Under the pieces are notes generated by a model, which saw nothing but the letters and a program-made list of their open reading frames with translations, had not been told where the DNA came from and searched no databases. A stretch of 64,000 nt of DNA from CAZNPL01 sp964574815 (GTDB taxonomy: Bacteria > Planctomycetota > Phycisphaerae > UBA1845). A program made the position numbers and the translations under genes. Location of the stretch: contig CAZNPL010000004.1 in assembly GCA_964574815.1 (NCBI GenBank), positions 124,001 through 188,000 on the forward strand. The letters are read 5' to 3'. The stretch's first letter is position 1. Each line of letters opens with the position of its first letter. Below are positions 55,483-63,377 of the stretch, piece after piece.

Positions 55483-56092
55483 GAGCTCCGTCCCCCTCGA
55501 AACTCACTTCGATGCGGGCTCGGAGCGCGCGAATGCGCCGCAAAACCCGATGCTTGGCGTTGTAGACCCACTTGACCGGTACGCCGAGTTGGTCGGCCGC
55601 TCCCGCCGGTGACTGTCCTTCGTGAACGACCATGGCAAACGCCTGAAAGACTCGCGGCTGGACCTCGCGTCGCACGCGGTCCTGACAGGCCTTTAGCAGT
55701 GCAAGCTCCCAGGTTTCTTCAAGCGCGTCGGCTGGCGATCCTGCGGAGTCGACCGGCAAGAAAGCGCCCCGCGGCGCGGCGCCGGGCGAAAGAAGAGCCG
55801 CCTCCCGTCTGGCGAGTTTTCGCCGGGCATGACGTATCTGTCGAACGGCGATTCCAAACAGCCACTTGCTAAGCCGACCTTTGGAGCGGTCGTAGCGGCC
55901 ACTGCGATAGGCCACGGAGAAGGCGGTTAATGTTTCCTGGGCGGCATCCTCGGCCTCGGGCAGCGGCAGGCCCATGTGGCGTCCAAGATCGACCAGTGGA
56001 GTGTGAAACTGGCAGTTAAGGCGGCTCCATGCCGGATTGCTGCCGGAGGAGCTCAGGCCGTTCAGAAGCGTCGTTGTGGTCCGCCAGTGCAT
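55469..56092 (-). CDS. ECF-type RNA polymerase sigma factor
   Basis: 207 residues from the ATG at 56092 (MHWRTTTTLLNGLSSSGSNP). The sigma-2 region is LPEAEDAAQETLTAFSVAYR and SKWLFGIAVRQIRHARRKLA. The sigma-4 helix-turn-helix is AGAADQLGVPVKWVYNAKHR. The long Arg/Ser-rich stretch that could be read upstream to 56461 does not look coding. Such sigma factors paired with membrane kinases are characteristic of planctomycetes. Confidence 0.88.
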   Translation of the reverse strand: MHWRTTTTLLNGLSSSGSNPAWSRLNCQFHTPLVDLGRHMGLPLPEAEDAAQETLTAFSVAYRSGRYDRSKGRLSKWLFGIAVRQIRHARRKLARREAALLSPGAAPRGAFLPVDSAGSPADALEETWELALLKACQDRVRREVQPRVFQAFAMVVHEGQSPAGAADQLGVPVKWVYNAKHRVLRRIRALRARIEVSFEGDGAHEVS

Positions 56093-56722
56093 GGGGCACG
56101 CTCGACTCCGTTGGCTCGGGCCGTCGTCCTGCTCGTTGTTTCGATGACGAACAGCGCCGCGAGTTGAGCGGCGACGCTCATCGCGAGCGCAACTTGATTG
56201 CGAAGGCTGCAGTCTGACACAACGGACAGGGCCCGATCCATCCGTCGGATTCGGATCCACCGATCCGTCTCGCCAACGGCTTCCCGCTGATCGCCATTGT
56301 ACCGGCGAATGTCCGAAAGCAATCGACGAATTTGAGTGGACGCCCCGAGAACGTGGTTGCCGTCGAGGAACGAGGCCGCCGGACCCATCAGCAATACTTG
56401 CATTTGAGCGTTGACAGTGAAGTCGCCCGGGCCGTGATGGAGGGGACCGGGGCGCCAGCATGAGTGACCACTAGTTTGCGATGTGCCGTTGCCCGCGAGC
56501 GCCAGGCAATGGTTCGTGCTCGCCAGACGCAGATAAAAAGGAGAAAACCGGAAGAAATGTCACCTCAGCGCGCCAATGGCATGTATCGGCGGGTTGGATC
56601 GCTCGGCGGATGGGCCGCAGACCAGGCGTGCTCTACCCCCGGTCCCGTTAACCAGGCCCGCGCGACCGCCAGCGGCTCGCGGTCGGTGAGAGCCGCACAT
56701 GCCGTATCCAGGAGGCAGAACC
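56093..56722. other. Divergent intergenic region
   Basis: 630 nt between the ECF sigma gene (minus) and the Cys-rich protein gene (plus). AAAAAGGAGAAAACC at about 56535 followed by an ATG at 56557 could start a short leader, but that frame is Arg/Ser-rich and runs into the next gene out of frame. Overlapping hairpins close to the downstream gene are listed separately. No other gene is supported. Confidence 0.45.
56663..56696 (+). promoter_or_regulatory. Mutually exclusive hairpins just before the Cys-rich protein gene
   Basis: CGACCGC (56663-56669) can pair with GCGGTCG (56679-56685). Alternatively GCGGCTC (56672-56678) can pair with GAGAGCCGC (56688-56696, one bulged A). The two stems share sequence and cannot coexist. 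The AGGAGG ribosome binding site is at 56710-56715. This could be a translational switch or simply GC-rich sequence. Confidence 0.3.
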
Positions 56723-59524
56723 ATGCGAAACTCGGCGAGAGCGATGTTGGCGATGTGTGTTGTGGGAGTCTGGTTTCTTTCGGGGGCCGTGGTCTCGGTG
56801 GAGGCCGAAGCCCCGTTCTACGATGCCGGCTGCGTAGGACTCACCGACTGCAACCACAACGGCAACGACGATGCATGTGACCTGAGCTGCAACGACTACG
56901 GTCTTTTTTGTGTAGACGGACAGGCGATTCTGTCGGCTCACTGTACCTGGGGTGGCATCTGCCAGGTAAGTTCAGATTGCAACGGAAACGACATTCCCGA
57001 CGAGTGTGATATCAGCCAGGGCACGAGCCAGGACTGCAACGAAAACGGGTGGCCGGATGAGTGCGAGGCCGATTGCGACGGCGACGGCATACCGGACGAC
57101 TGCGAGCCCGACTGCGACTATGACCTGATACCAGACGACTGCGAATCGGATTGCGACCAGGACGGCGAACCGGACGACTGTGAGACAGATCCCGAAGGGC
57201 AGGATTGCGACGGCGATGGGGTTTGCAATATCTGCGAGCTCGACTGCGCTGCACTGGGTGGGCTCTGCAATGTCGCGGGCTGTGGTACGAGCAGCGATTG
57301 CAATCAGAACATCTTCCCCGACGACTGCGAAACGACGCTTGCGGATTGTTGGCCCGCAGGGACGGCGGAAATCTGTGACGGCGTTTTCCAGGCCGCGTCG
57401 GAAATCTTCTCCCCGTTTGACAACCGGGAGGCGAGGATCTTTGCCATCGGAACGGTCCCGTACGCGTCTGGTACCGTGACCATCACCATTGAGGTCAGCA
57501 CTGATTTGGATGGTTCGGACGAGAGCGTTCGCCTTCTGATCAATGAAGAACTCGTGGATGGGGCCACGGAGCTGTTTCGCCTGGACGGGACGCATTGCCC
57601 GGCGCCGGATCCGGACATCGCGGAAGTCGTCCTCACGGCCGCTGAATGGAACGCCTATATCGCCGCCGACCCGGAGACGCCGAGGTTCGGCGCGGCGACG
57701 TTAAAGGTGCGGACGAACGGCGAAGTGTCACCCCCCGGCGAGTGGCCAGATTACGATGGCTGCAGCAGCTCCCACATGCAGGTGAGCGTTTCGTACCAGA
57801 CTGCGTTCGATTGCAACGACAACGCCGCACCGGATGCGTGCGATATCGTGGATGGAACGAGTCCGGATTGCCAGCTCAACGGCGTGCCGGACGAGTGCGA
57901 TATCGAGGGCGGCGAGAGCCTGGATTGCCAACTCAACGACATCCCGGACGAGTGTGATCTGGCAGACTGCACCGACTTGCGAGCGTGCGGCGATTGTGAC
58001 GGGGACGGGTTGCTGAATGAGTGCGAAACCTTGATTGGCGAGCAGGACTGCGACGGCGACGGGATTTGCAACGAATGTGAGCTGGGTTGCGGAACCGCCG
58101 GCGGGCCGTGCGACGTGCCGGACTGCGGATTGGAGGCGGATTGCAATCTGAACGAGGTGCCCGACAACTGCGACCTCGCGGATTGCCCCGTCGATGAATT
58201 GTGGTGTGCGGACTGTCAGTTGGACGGGGACGGGGACGGGATCCCGGACGAGTGCCAACTTGGCGGCAATGACTGTGACGCCAATGAAGTACCGGACGAG
58301 TGTCAACCGAACGCGGACGGCGATGCGTTGCCCGATGTGTGTGATGCCTGCCCGGATGACCCGCGAAAATGGTTATACCCCGGCCATTGCGGCTGTGGCG
58401 TGCCGGATTGGGACATCGATGGTGACTTCTACCCCGACCATTGCTCGGACCCGGTCGTCGGAGAGGGGTCACGATATGTCAGCATCACGCCAGAACTCGA
58501 CGTTGGAATTCCCAGCGGCACCGTGCGACTCGAGGTCGCCTCAGCCCAGTTCACCTGTTTCGGGCAGTTCGTGAAGCTCGACGGATCGGTACCGGGGTTC
58601 AATCTCGGCCGACTGGTGGACGCAGCCGACGCGGACTGGTTGACGCCCGCAGATTGGGGCACCGTCTACGTGGCAGACGACGAAATCATACCGCTGACCC
58701 AGTACGAGGTGTGGTACTTCGACGGCACCAATGAGCAGCAACTTGATCAGAGTCCCACCGATACCAGGATCTGGGGCGATGTGACCGGCGGTTGGAACGG
58801 TTTTGAATGGACGCCGCCGAACAACTTCCCGAATCAGGACGATTGTGATGCCGTGACCGACGCCTTCGACCAAGTTGCCGGCGCACCCGCGATTCAGTGG
58901 GCGGATCTTGTCGGCGAATTGAATCCATGCGTCCCCGACGGAGCGATTACGCATGAAGACATCATGGCGTGCGGCGACGCCATCAACAATCCCGACTACA
59001 CGGCCACCACCGGTTGCCTGGATCCGTGTAGCTCGTTTCTTCGGAGCTCCGCTGCCGCCACCGCGACCATTGAGCTGGTTGCCTCTCGCTTGTCCATCAA
59101 GCCCGGCGAAACGGTGGACGTCGACGCCTATGTCAGCGGCGCCGAGAGCTTGCGCAGCTACCAGATCGCGGTGGATGCGAGTGGGGGAACGGCCGGAAGT
59201 CTCGATCAGGAGACGCTCTCGGTTGACCCGGCCCGCGAGGTCTTGGGAGCCGGCGGTGTAACCTACATCGGAACCGATTACGTCGACGGGCGCGTTGCCA
59301 ACGTACGCGAGATTGGCGGTGAGCCGATTGCTGACGGTACATACCTGGCCACGTTCAGATTCCGGGCATCGTCCACGGCCGACGGCACGTTCACCTTCAG
59401 CGTTCGCTTGGCCGACACGGGATTGGCGAACGCCGACAGTGCCCGGGTTGACGTGACCTCGACCAGTAGTGCGTCGGTGACGATATTCAGAAAGTTCGGC
59501 GGCGGCGTTCAGGACGTGGATTAG
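56723..59524 (+). CDS. Secreted Cys-rich DxDGDG-repeat protein with C-terminal cohesin-like domain
   Basis: 933 residues from the ATG at 56723 (AGGAGG 7 nt upstream). Signal peptide SARAMLAMCVVGVWFLSGAV. Two blocks of short calcium-binding repeats of thrombospondin type 3 style, each with paired Cys (DCDGDGIPDDCE, DCNENGWPDECE, DCQLNGVPDECD), lie at residues about 45-215 and 365-585. A beta-sandwich sits between them. A further domain follows (RYVSITPELDVGIPSGTVRL). The C-terminal ~150 residues are cohesin-like (IELVASRLSIKPGETVDVDA). It is very likely exported, rigid and calcium-stabilised. A terminator follows. Confidence 0.85.
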   Translation: MRNSARAMLAMCVVGVWFLSGAVVSVEAEAPFYDAGCVGLTDCNHNGNDDACDLSCNDYGLFCVDGQAILSAHCTWGGICQVSSDCNGNDIPDECDISQGTSQDCNENGWPDECEADCDGDGIPDDCEPDCDYDLIPDDCESDCDQDGEPDDCETDPEGQDCDGDGVCNICELDCAALGGLCNVAGCGTSSDCNQNIFPDDCETTLADCWPAGTAEICDGVFQAASEIFSPFDNREARIFAIGTVPYASGTVTITIEVSTDLDGSDESVRLLINEELVDGATELFRLDGTHCPAPDPDIAEVVLTAAEWNAYIAADPETPRFGAATLKVRTNGEVSPPGEWPDYDGCSSSHMQVSVSYQTAFDCNDNAAPDACDIVDGTSPDCQLNGVPDECDIEGGESLDCQLNDIPDECDLADCTDLRACGDCDGDGLLNECETLIGEQDCDGDGICNECELGCGTAGGPCDVPDCGLEADCNLNEVPDNCDLADCPVDELWCADCQLDGDGDGIPDECQLGGNDCDANEVPDECQPNADGDALPDVCDACPDDPRKWLYPGHCGCGVPDWDIDGDFYPDHCSDPVVGEGSRYVSITPELDVGIPSGTVRLEVASAQFTCFGQFVKLDGSVPGFNLGRLVDAADADWLTPADWGTVYVADDEIIPLTQYEVWYFDGTNEQQLDQSPTDTRIWGDVTGGWNGFEWTPPNNFPNQDDCDAVTDAFDQVAGAPAIQWADLVGELNPCVPDGAITHEDIMACGDAINNPDYTATTGCLDPCSSFLRSSAAATATIELVASRLSIKPGETVDVDAYVSGAESLRSYQIAVDASGGTAGSLDQETLSVDPAREVLGAGGVTYIGTDYVDGRVANVREIGGEPIADGTYLATFRFRASSTADGTFTFSVRLADTGLANADSARVDVTSTSSASVTIFRKFGGGVQDVD

Positions 59525-59890
59525 GAAAACACAACCAGTGGAGCTACCCGCACTTATGCGGGAATCTCGGGGGCGGAGCGGACAGTAGAACCGCTCCGCC
59601 CGTTCCCCTTAGTGGATCGGCTACAAAGGGACGCTGGACGCCAGAATCTCGAGATGTCTGCGACCGGTCTGCCAAACTGGGGGTGCCGTTCGTACGGCGC
59701 TGCCCAGGATCTGTGGCAGTCTAGGCGGCACCCGCCTGAGCTGTCACGCACCCTGTAACCCGCGACGCTTCGCCATGCCATTGCCGCCCGGCAAGATATT
59801 TGAATAAGATCTTCATTCTATGGGACTTCGAGTCGCCCCGGCATAGTTGTTGGGGGCCCGAAGCCGGTCAAGAGTTGAGGATGATTCGCG
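59525..59890. other. Intergenic region with terminator hairpins
   Basis: 366 nt. The first 80 nt hold the two hairpins listed separately. The rest shows no supported gene; the 3' end provides GAGG for the selenoprotein gene. Confidence 0.45.
59547..59601 (+). terminator. Tandem hairpin terminator
   Basis: A small stem CCCGCA/TGCGGG (59547-59562, loop CTTA), then an 11-bp perfect stem GGGCGGAGCGG (59571-59581) with CCGCTCCGCCC (59591-59601) around a 9-nt loop. CGTTCCCCTT follows, so the U-tract is weak. It is 23-77 nt after the Cys-rich gene's stop. Confidence 0.7.
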
Positions 59891-60241
59891 ATGGCGAGCC
59901 GAATCGACTGGTACTATCACCGGAATGGGTGAGCGACGTGCAAGAAGACGCAGGGGTTCCTTGCGAAGCATGACGTGGGCGTTCGTGAGCAGATTGACGC
60001 CAAGAAGCAGCAGATAGGAGGCTCCGGCGCGCTAGGCTTGGCCCGCGGAGCTTCAAAGGTCTTGGTGGCCAAGGGCAAGAAGGTCGTCGAGTTCGATATG
60101 AAGAAGTCCCCGCCTTCGGACGACGAGTTGCTCAAGCACATGCTCGGTCCGACCGGCAACCTGCGGGCACCGACGATCCGGAAGGGCAAGACGCTCCTGG
60201 TAGGTTTCGACGAGGGGGCGTATGCGGCGGTGCTGGGGTAG
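59891..60241 (+). CDS. Probable selenoprotein, ArsC/Spx-like thioredoxin-fold (in-frame UGA as Sec14)
   Basis: 116 residues if the TGA at 59930-59932 is read as selenocysteine. From the ATG at 59891 (GAGG 10 nt upstream) it reads MASRIDWYYHRNG, then U, then ATCKKTQGFLAKHDVGVREQ. The UATC motif falls exactly where thioredoxin-fold reductases have CxxC, after a first beta strand and before the first helix. The C-terminal half (LGPTGNLRAPTIRKGKTLLV, GFDEGAYAAVLG) matches the ArsC/YffB/Spx layout with its RxP-type loop. A hairpin follows the UGA. Likely a redox enzyme of the cytoplasm. A point mutation or sequencing error of a Cys codon is the main alternative. Starting at the GTG at 59975 would give a fragment lacking the active site. 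Confidence 0.72.
59940..59964 (+). promoter_or_regulatory. SECIS-like hairpin after the UGA
   Basis: GCAAG (59940-59944) pairs with CTTGC (59960-59964); AA (59945-59946) can extend to TT (59957-59958) with C59959 bulged. The loop is GACGCAGGGG. The stem starts 7 nt after the UGA and the loop is 15-24 nt after it, which fits the spacing of bacterial SECIS elements. Bacterial SECIS sequences are poorly conserved, so this is supportive only. Confidence 0.45.
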
Positions 60242-60287
60242 ACGGAGGCACGGGCCCCGATCCCCCCGAACAGCCCGGGCGGGCAGA

Positions 60288-61004
60288 ATGACAAGATTCG
60301 ACGCAATCAGCGGGGCCGACGGTCGTTCAGCTATAGGACGGAGAGGGTACGCCCGGATTCTCTCCGCGAAAGGGTTCGCCTTGCGACGGCGTAACGGCTT
60401 CACATTGATCGAGTTGCTGGTGGTCGTGTCGATCCTGGCGCTGCTGGCGTCGATCATCATCCCGACGTTCCGATCCGCCCGGCGACAGGCGAAGATGGCC
60501 GCGTGCGCCAGCAATCTGAAGCAGATCGGCGTGGCGATGCAGGGGTACCTCACCCAGAATAACGATCGGTTCCCTTACGCTTCCAGGGCCCCGTCGTACG
60601 GCCCGTTCCCGATAGATTCGGATGAACCAATCTACATCGCCGACGTTCTGAGCGATTACGTCAATGCGGAGGAGAACGTTTTTCGCTGTCCGAGCGACCG
60701 GCCGGGGCGTTTCCCCCGTCAGCCACCGGCTGCAAACAGGAGTTACTTCGAAACGGAGCGGTCGAGCTACGAATATCGAGTGTTACTTGGCCGTGGCTGG
60801 GGCCGTCGAGGCCAGCCTCCGCTGCTTTGCGGCAGAACGATGGACGAAGTGGCCAAGGGCATCGAAGACCTGCTAGGGCCGACACCGGTGAACACCATCT
60901 GGTACTTCCGCGATTGGAAGGGGTTCCACGCTCAGAAGGGGAAATCGCGTACGCGCAACTACCTGTACATCGACGGACACGTTGCGGACTACGAGAAGTT
61001 CTGA
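60288..61004 (+). CDS. Prepilin-like protein with C-terminal DG-motif domain
   Basis: 238 residues from the ATG at 60288. The leader is long, and the processing site is RRRNGFTLIELLVVVSILAL (G/F, Glu at +5). The rest resembles the planctomycete prepilin-like family with NLKQIGVAMQGYLTQNNDRF after the helix and a C-terminal YLYIDGHVADYEKF (DG motif). Such genes are numerous in planctomycetes and are thought to be pseudopilin-derived envelope proteins. The start is uncertain because the ribosome binding site is weak. Confidence 0.85.
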   Translation: MTRFDAISGADGRSAIGRRGYARILSAKGFALRRRNGFTLIELLVVVSILALLASIIIPTFRSARRQAKMAACASNLKQIGVAMQGYLTQNNDRFPYASRAPSYGPFPIDSDEPIYIADVLSDYVNAEENVFRCPSDRPGRFPRQPPAANRSYFETERSSYEYRVLLGRGWGRRGQPPLLCGRTMDEVAKGIEDLLGPTPVNTIWYFRDWKGFHAQKGKSRTRNYLYIDGHVADYEKF

Positions 61005-61017
61005 AGGAGGCGTCGTC

Positions 61018-61704
61018 ATGATCACAAGAGGACTGAGCACGATCGCGGTGGTCGGAATCGTGGCGGCCGGGGCGTTAATCCTGGGCGGCGGCGTGTGGGC
61101 CATCGTCTCCTGGAAGGGCGAACCAGACGATGAGCAGGCGAACCTGCCCGAGGACTTAAGGCTGAGGACGTTGCAGAAAAAGGCCCAGGAAGGTCCCGCA
61201 ACCCTCGTCGAGACGATGATGAACACGTTCGACCGCGACGACCTGACCGAAGAGCAGCGTCGACAGGCGATGCGAAATATGCGTGAAATCCGGCGGGCGG
61301 AAACCGAGAAGCGCGTGAACGAGTACTTCTCTGCTCCTGAAAAGGAAAAGCAGGCCGTGCTGGACCGCCACATCGACGAGATGCTGGAAAACTTCGAAAA
61401 GATGCGCGAGTCGTTCGAGGAGCGCCGCCAACAATGGGAGGAGCGCCGCCGCGAACGTGAGGACACGCAGGATGACGAGGCGGCGCGTCAGGAGCGTAGG
61501 CGGCGGATGATCGGGACGGCCGAGGAGCGCAAGGCCCGCTCGGAGGGGCGGGACCCCGACATGATGGGCCGGCATATTGCGTATCGGCAGGCAATGCGGA
61601 GCCGCATGCAGGAGCGGGGCATCGAGATGCCAATGGGATCCGGTCGCCGAGGGGGACCGGGCGGTCCCGGGGGCGGTCGGGGATCCGGTGGCGGCCGTCG
61701 CTAA
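61018..61704 (+). CDS. Membrane-anchored charged coiled-coil protein
   Basis: 228 residues from the ATG at 61018, which has AAGGAGG 7 nt upstream. One N-terminal membrane segment (LSTIAVVGIVAAGALILGGG). The rest is a highly charged helix (MLENFEKMRESFEERRQQWE) ending in a Gly/Arg-rich tail (GRRGGPGGPGGGRGSGGGRR). It follows the prepilin-like gene by 13 nt, so they are probably co-transcribed. I recognise no family. Confidence 0.75.
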   Translation: MITRGLSTIAVVGIVAAGALILGGGVWAIVSWKGEPDDEQANLPEDLRLRTLQKKAQEGPATLVETMMNTFDRDDLTEEQRRQAMRNMREIRRAETEKRVNEYFSAPEKEKQAVLDRHIDEMLENFEKMRESFEERRQQWEERRREREDTQDDEAARQERRRRMIGTAEERKARSEGRDPDMMGRHIAYRQAMRSRMQERGIEMPMGSGRRGGPGGPGGGRGSGGGRR

Positions 61705-61883
61705 CGGGCTGCCGTCGTCTGAGCCATGCATCGGGTGCCACGGGTCCGCGTGAGGCGAACCATTGGTACCCGCCCAGACTATTACGCCCTCAGACGCCCG
61801 ACCGCGAATCTCTCTTGACCGGTTGGCGGCCGTGGCTTATAGAGTACGAGGCATCAGGTATCCCGATTGAAAGGAAGCGACTG

Positions 61884-63377
61884 ATGCCGACCCCATCTCC
61901 TCACTCCCGGACCGACGATATCCGCGAGGCCCTGACGTTCGACGACGTTCTGCTCACGCCGCGACGCTCGTCCATCGTGCCAGACGAGATCGACGTCACG
62001 ACTCGCCTGACCCCGAGCATCTCGTTGAACATCCCGTTTGTCTCCGCCCCCATGGACACGGTGACCGAATCGCAGCTTGCGATCGCCCTGGCCCAGGAGG
62101 GCGGCATCGGAATCATGCACAAGAACCTGTCGATCGAGCAGCAGTGCCGTGAGGTCAACAAGGTAAAACGCTCGGAGAGCGGCGTGATCTTCGATCCGGT
62201 CACGATCCGGCCGACGGACCCGGTCGAGCGGGCCCGCGACGTGATGAGCCTGCACAACATCTCGGGCGTGCCGATCACGGAGGAGGATGGAACGCTCCGT
62301 GGGATCATCACGCGGCGCGATCTGAAGTTCCTCGAATCGATGGAACCCTCCGCGGCGGACGTCATGACCAGCAACAATCTCGTGACGGCGCCGCCGGATA
62401 CGCGACTGGATGAAGCCGAGCGCATTCTGCTGCGGGCCAAGGTCGAGAAACTACTACTTCGCGATGAGAACGGCCATTTGACGGGCCTGATCACGATGCG
62501 TGACATCGAGCGGAGCCGGGAGTTCCAACATAGCTGCAAGGACGATCGAGGCCGGCTGCGCGTGGGGGCCGCGGTCGGCGTGTTCGACTTCGAGCGCGTC
62601 GAGGGGTTGCTGCGTTACGACGTGGACGTCATTGTCGTGGATACGGCCCACGGTCACAGCGACAACGTCATGAACACGGTGAGGGAAATCCGGTCGCGTT
62701 ACGATATTGAAGTGATTGCGGGGAACATCGCCACGGTTGAGGCGGCCGTCGACCTGATCGATGCGGGGGCGACGGCCCTGAAGGTGGGCATCGGCCCCGG
62801 GAGCATCTGCACGACGCGGGTGATATCCGGCGTCGGCGTGCCGCAACTCACCGCGATTATGGACGTGGCGTCGGTCGCCCGCGAACGAGGCGTACCGGTC
62901 ATCGCGGACGGTGGCATCCGTCGTTCGGGCGACGTGACCAAGGCGATTGCGGCCGGGGCGGACTCGGTGATGATGGGATCGTTGTTCGCGGGCCTCGAGG
63001 AATCTCCCGGAGAATCTGTGACCTGGAAGGGGCGACGGTTCAAGGAATACCGGGGCATGGGATCGCTGGGGGCCATGGTGAAGGGATCGGCGGAGCGTTA
63101 CGGACAAAGGTCCGGCGGGGGGAACCACAAGCTGGTGCCCGAGGGTATCGAAGGTCGGGTGCCCTATCGCGGGCCGTTGTCGGATTTTGTGTATCAGATG
63201 GTGGGAGGGTTGAAGGCGGGAATGGGTTACTGCGGCGCGGCGACGATTGACGCCTTGCGTCGCGATGCTAGATTCTATCGTGTGACACAGGCAGCCGTTG
63301 CGGAATCACATCCGCACGATGTTGCGGTCACCAAAGAGGCGCCCAACTATGCGATGGACATACCGTCGGAAACCTGA
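61884..63377 (+). CDS. guaB: IMP dehydrogenase
   Basis: 497 residues. Oxidises IMP to XMP with NAD, the committed step of GMP synthesis. REALTFDDVLLTPRRSSIVP at the start, two CBS domains at about residues 95-215, the catalytic Cys309 in GIGPGSICTTRVISG, then VPVIADGGIRRSGDVTKAIA and the flap YRGMGSLGAM. The ATG at 61884 has AAGGAAG 7 nt upstream, and the length is standard. Confidence 0.97.
   Translation: MPTPSPHSRTDDIREALTFDDVLLTPRRSSIVPDEIDVTTRLTPSISLNIPFVSAPMDTVTESQLAIALAQEGGIGIMHKNLSIEQQCREVNKVKRSESGVIFDPVTIRPTDPVERARDVMSLHNISGVPITEEDGTLRGIITRRDLKFLESMEPSAADVMTSNNLVTAPPDTRLDEAERILLRAKVEKLLLRDENGHLTGLITMRDIERSREFQHSCKDDRGRLRVGAAVGVFDFERVEGLLRYDVDVIVVDTAHGHSDNVMNTVREIRSRYDIEVIAGNIATVEAAVDLIDAGATALKVGIGPGSICTTRVISGVGVPQLTAIMDVASVARERGVPVIADGGIRRSGDVTKAIAAGADSVMMGSLFAGLEESPGESVTWKGRRFKEYRGMGSLGAMVKGSAERYGQRSGGGNHKLVPEGIEGRVPYRGPLSDFVYQMVGGLKAGMGYCGAATIDALRRDARFYRVTQAAVAESHPHDVAVTKEAPNYAMDIPSET

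Noticed and set aside
56062..56403. 113-residue minus-strand open frame overlapping the start of the ECF sigma gene
   Set aside because: It overlaps the sigma gene start in another frame, has no good ribosome binding site and no recognisable domain.
59975..60241. 88-residue protein starting at GTG 59975
   Set aside because: It would lack the first strand and active site; the longer reading through UGA has an ATG and ribosome binding site.
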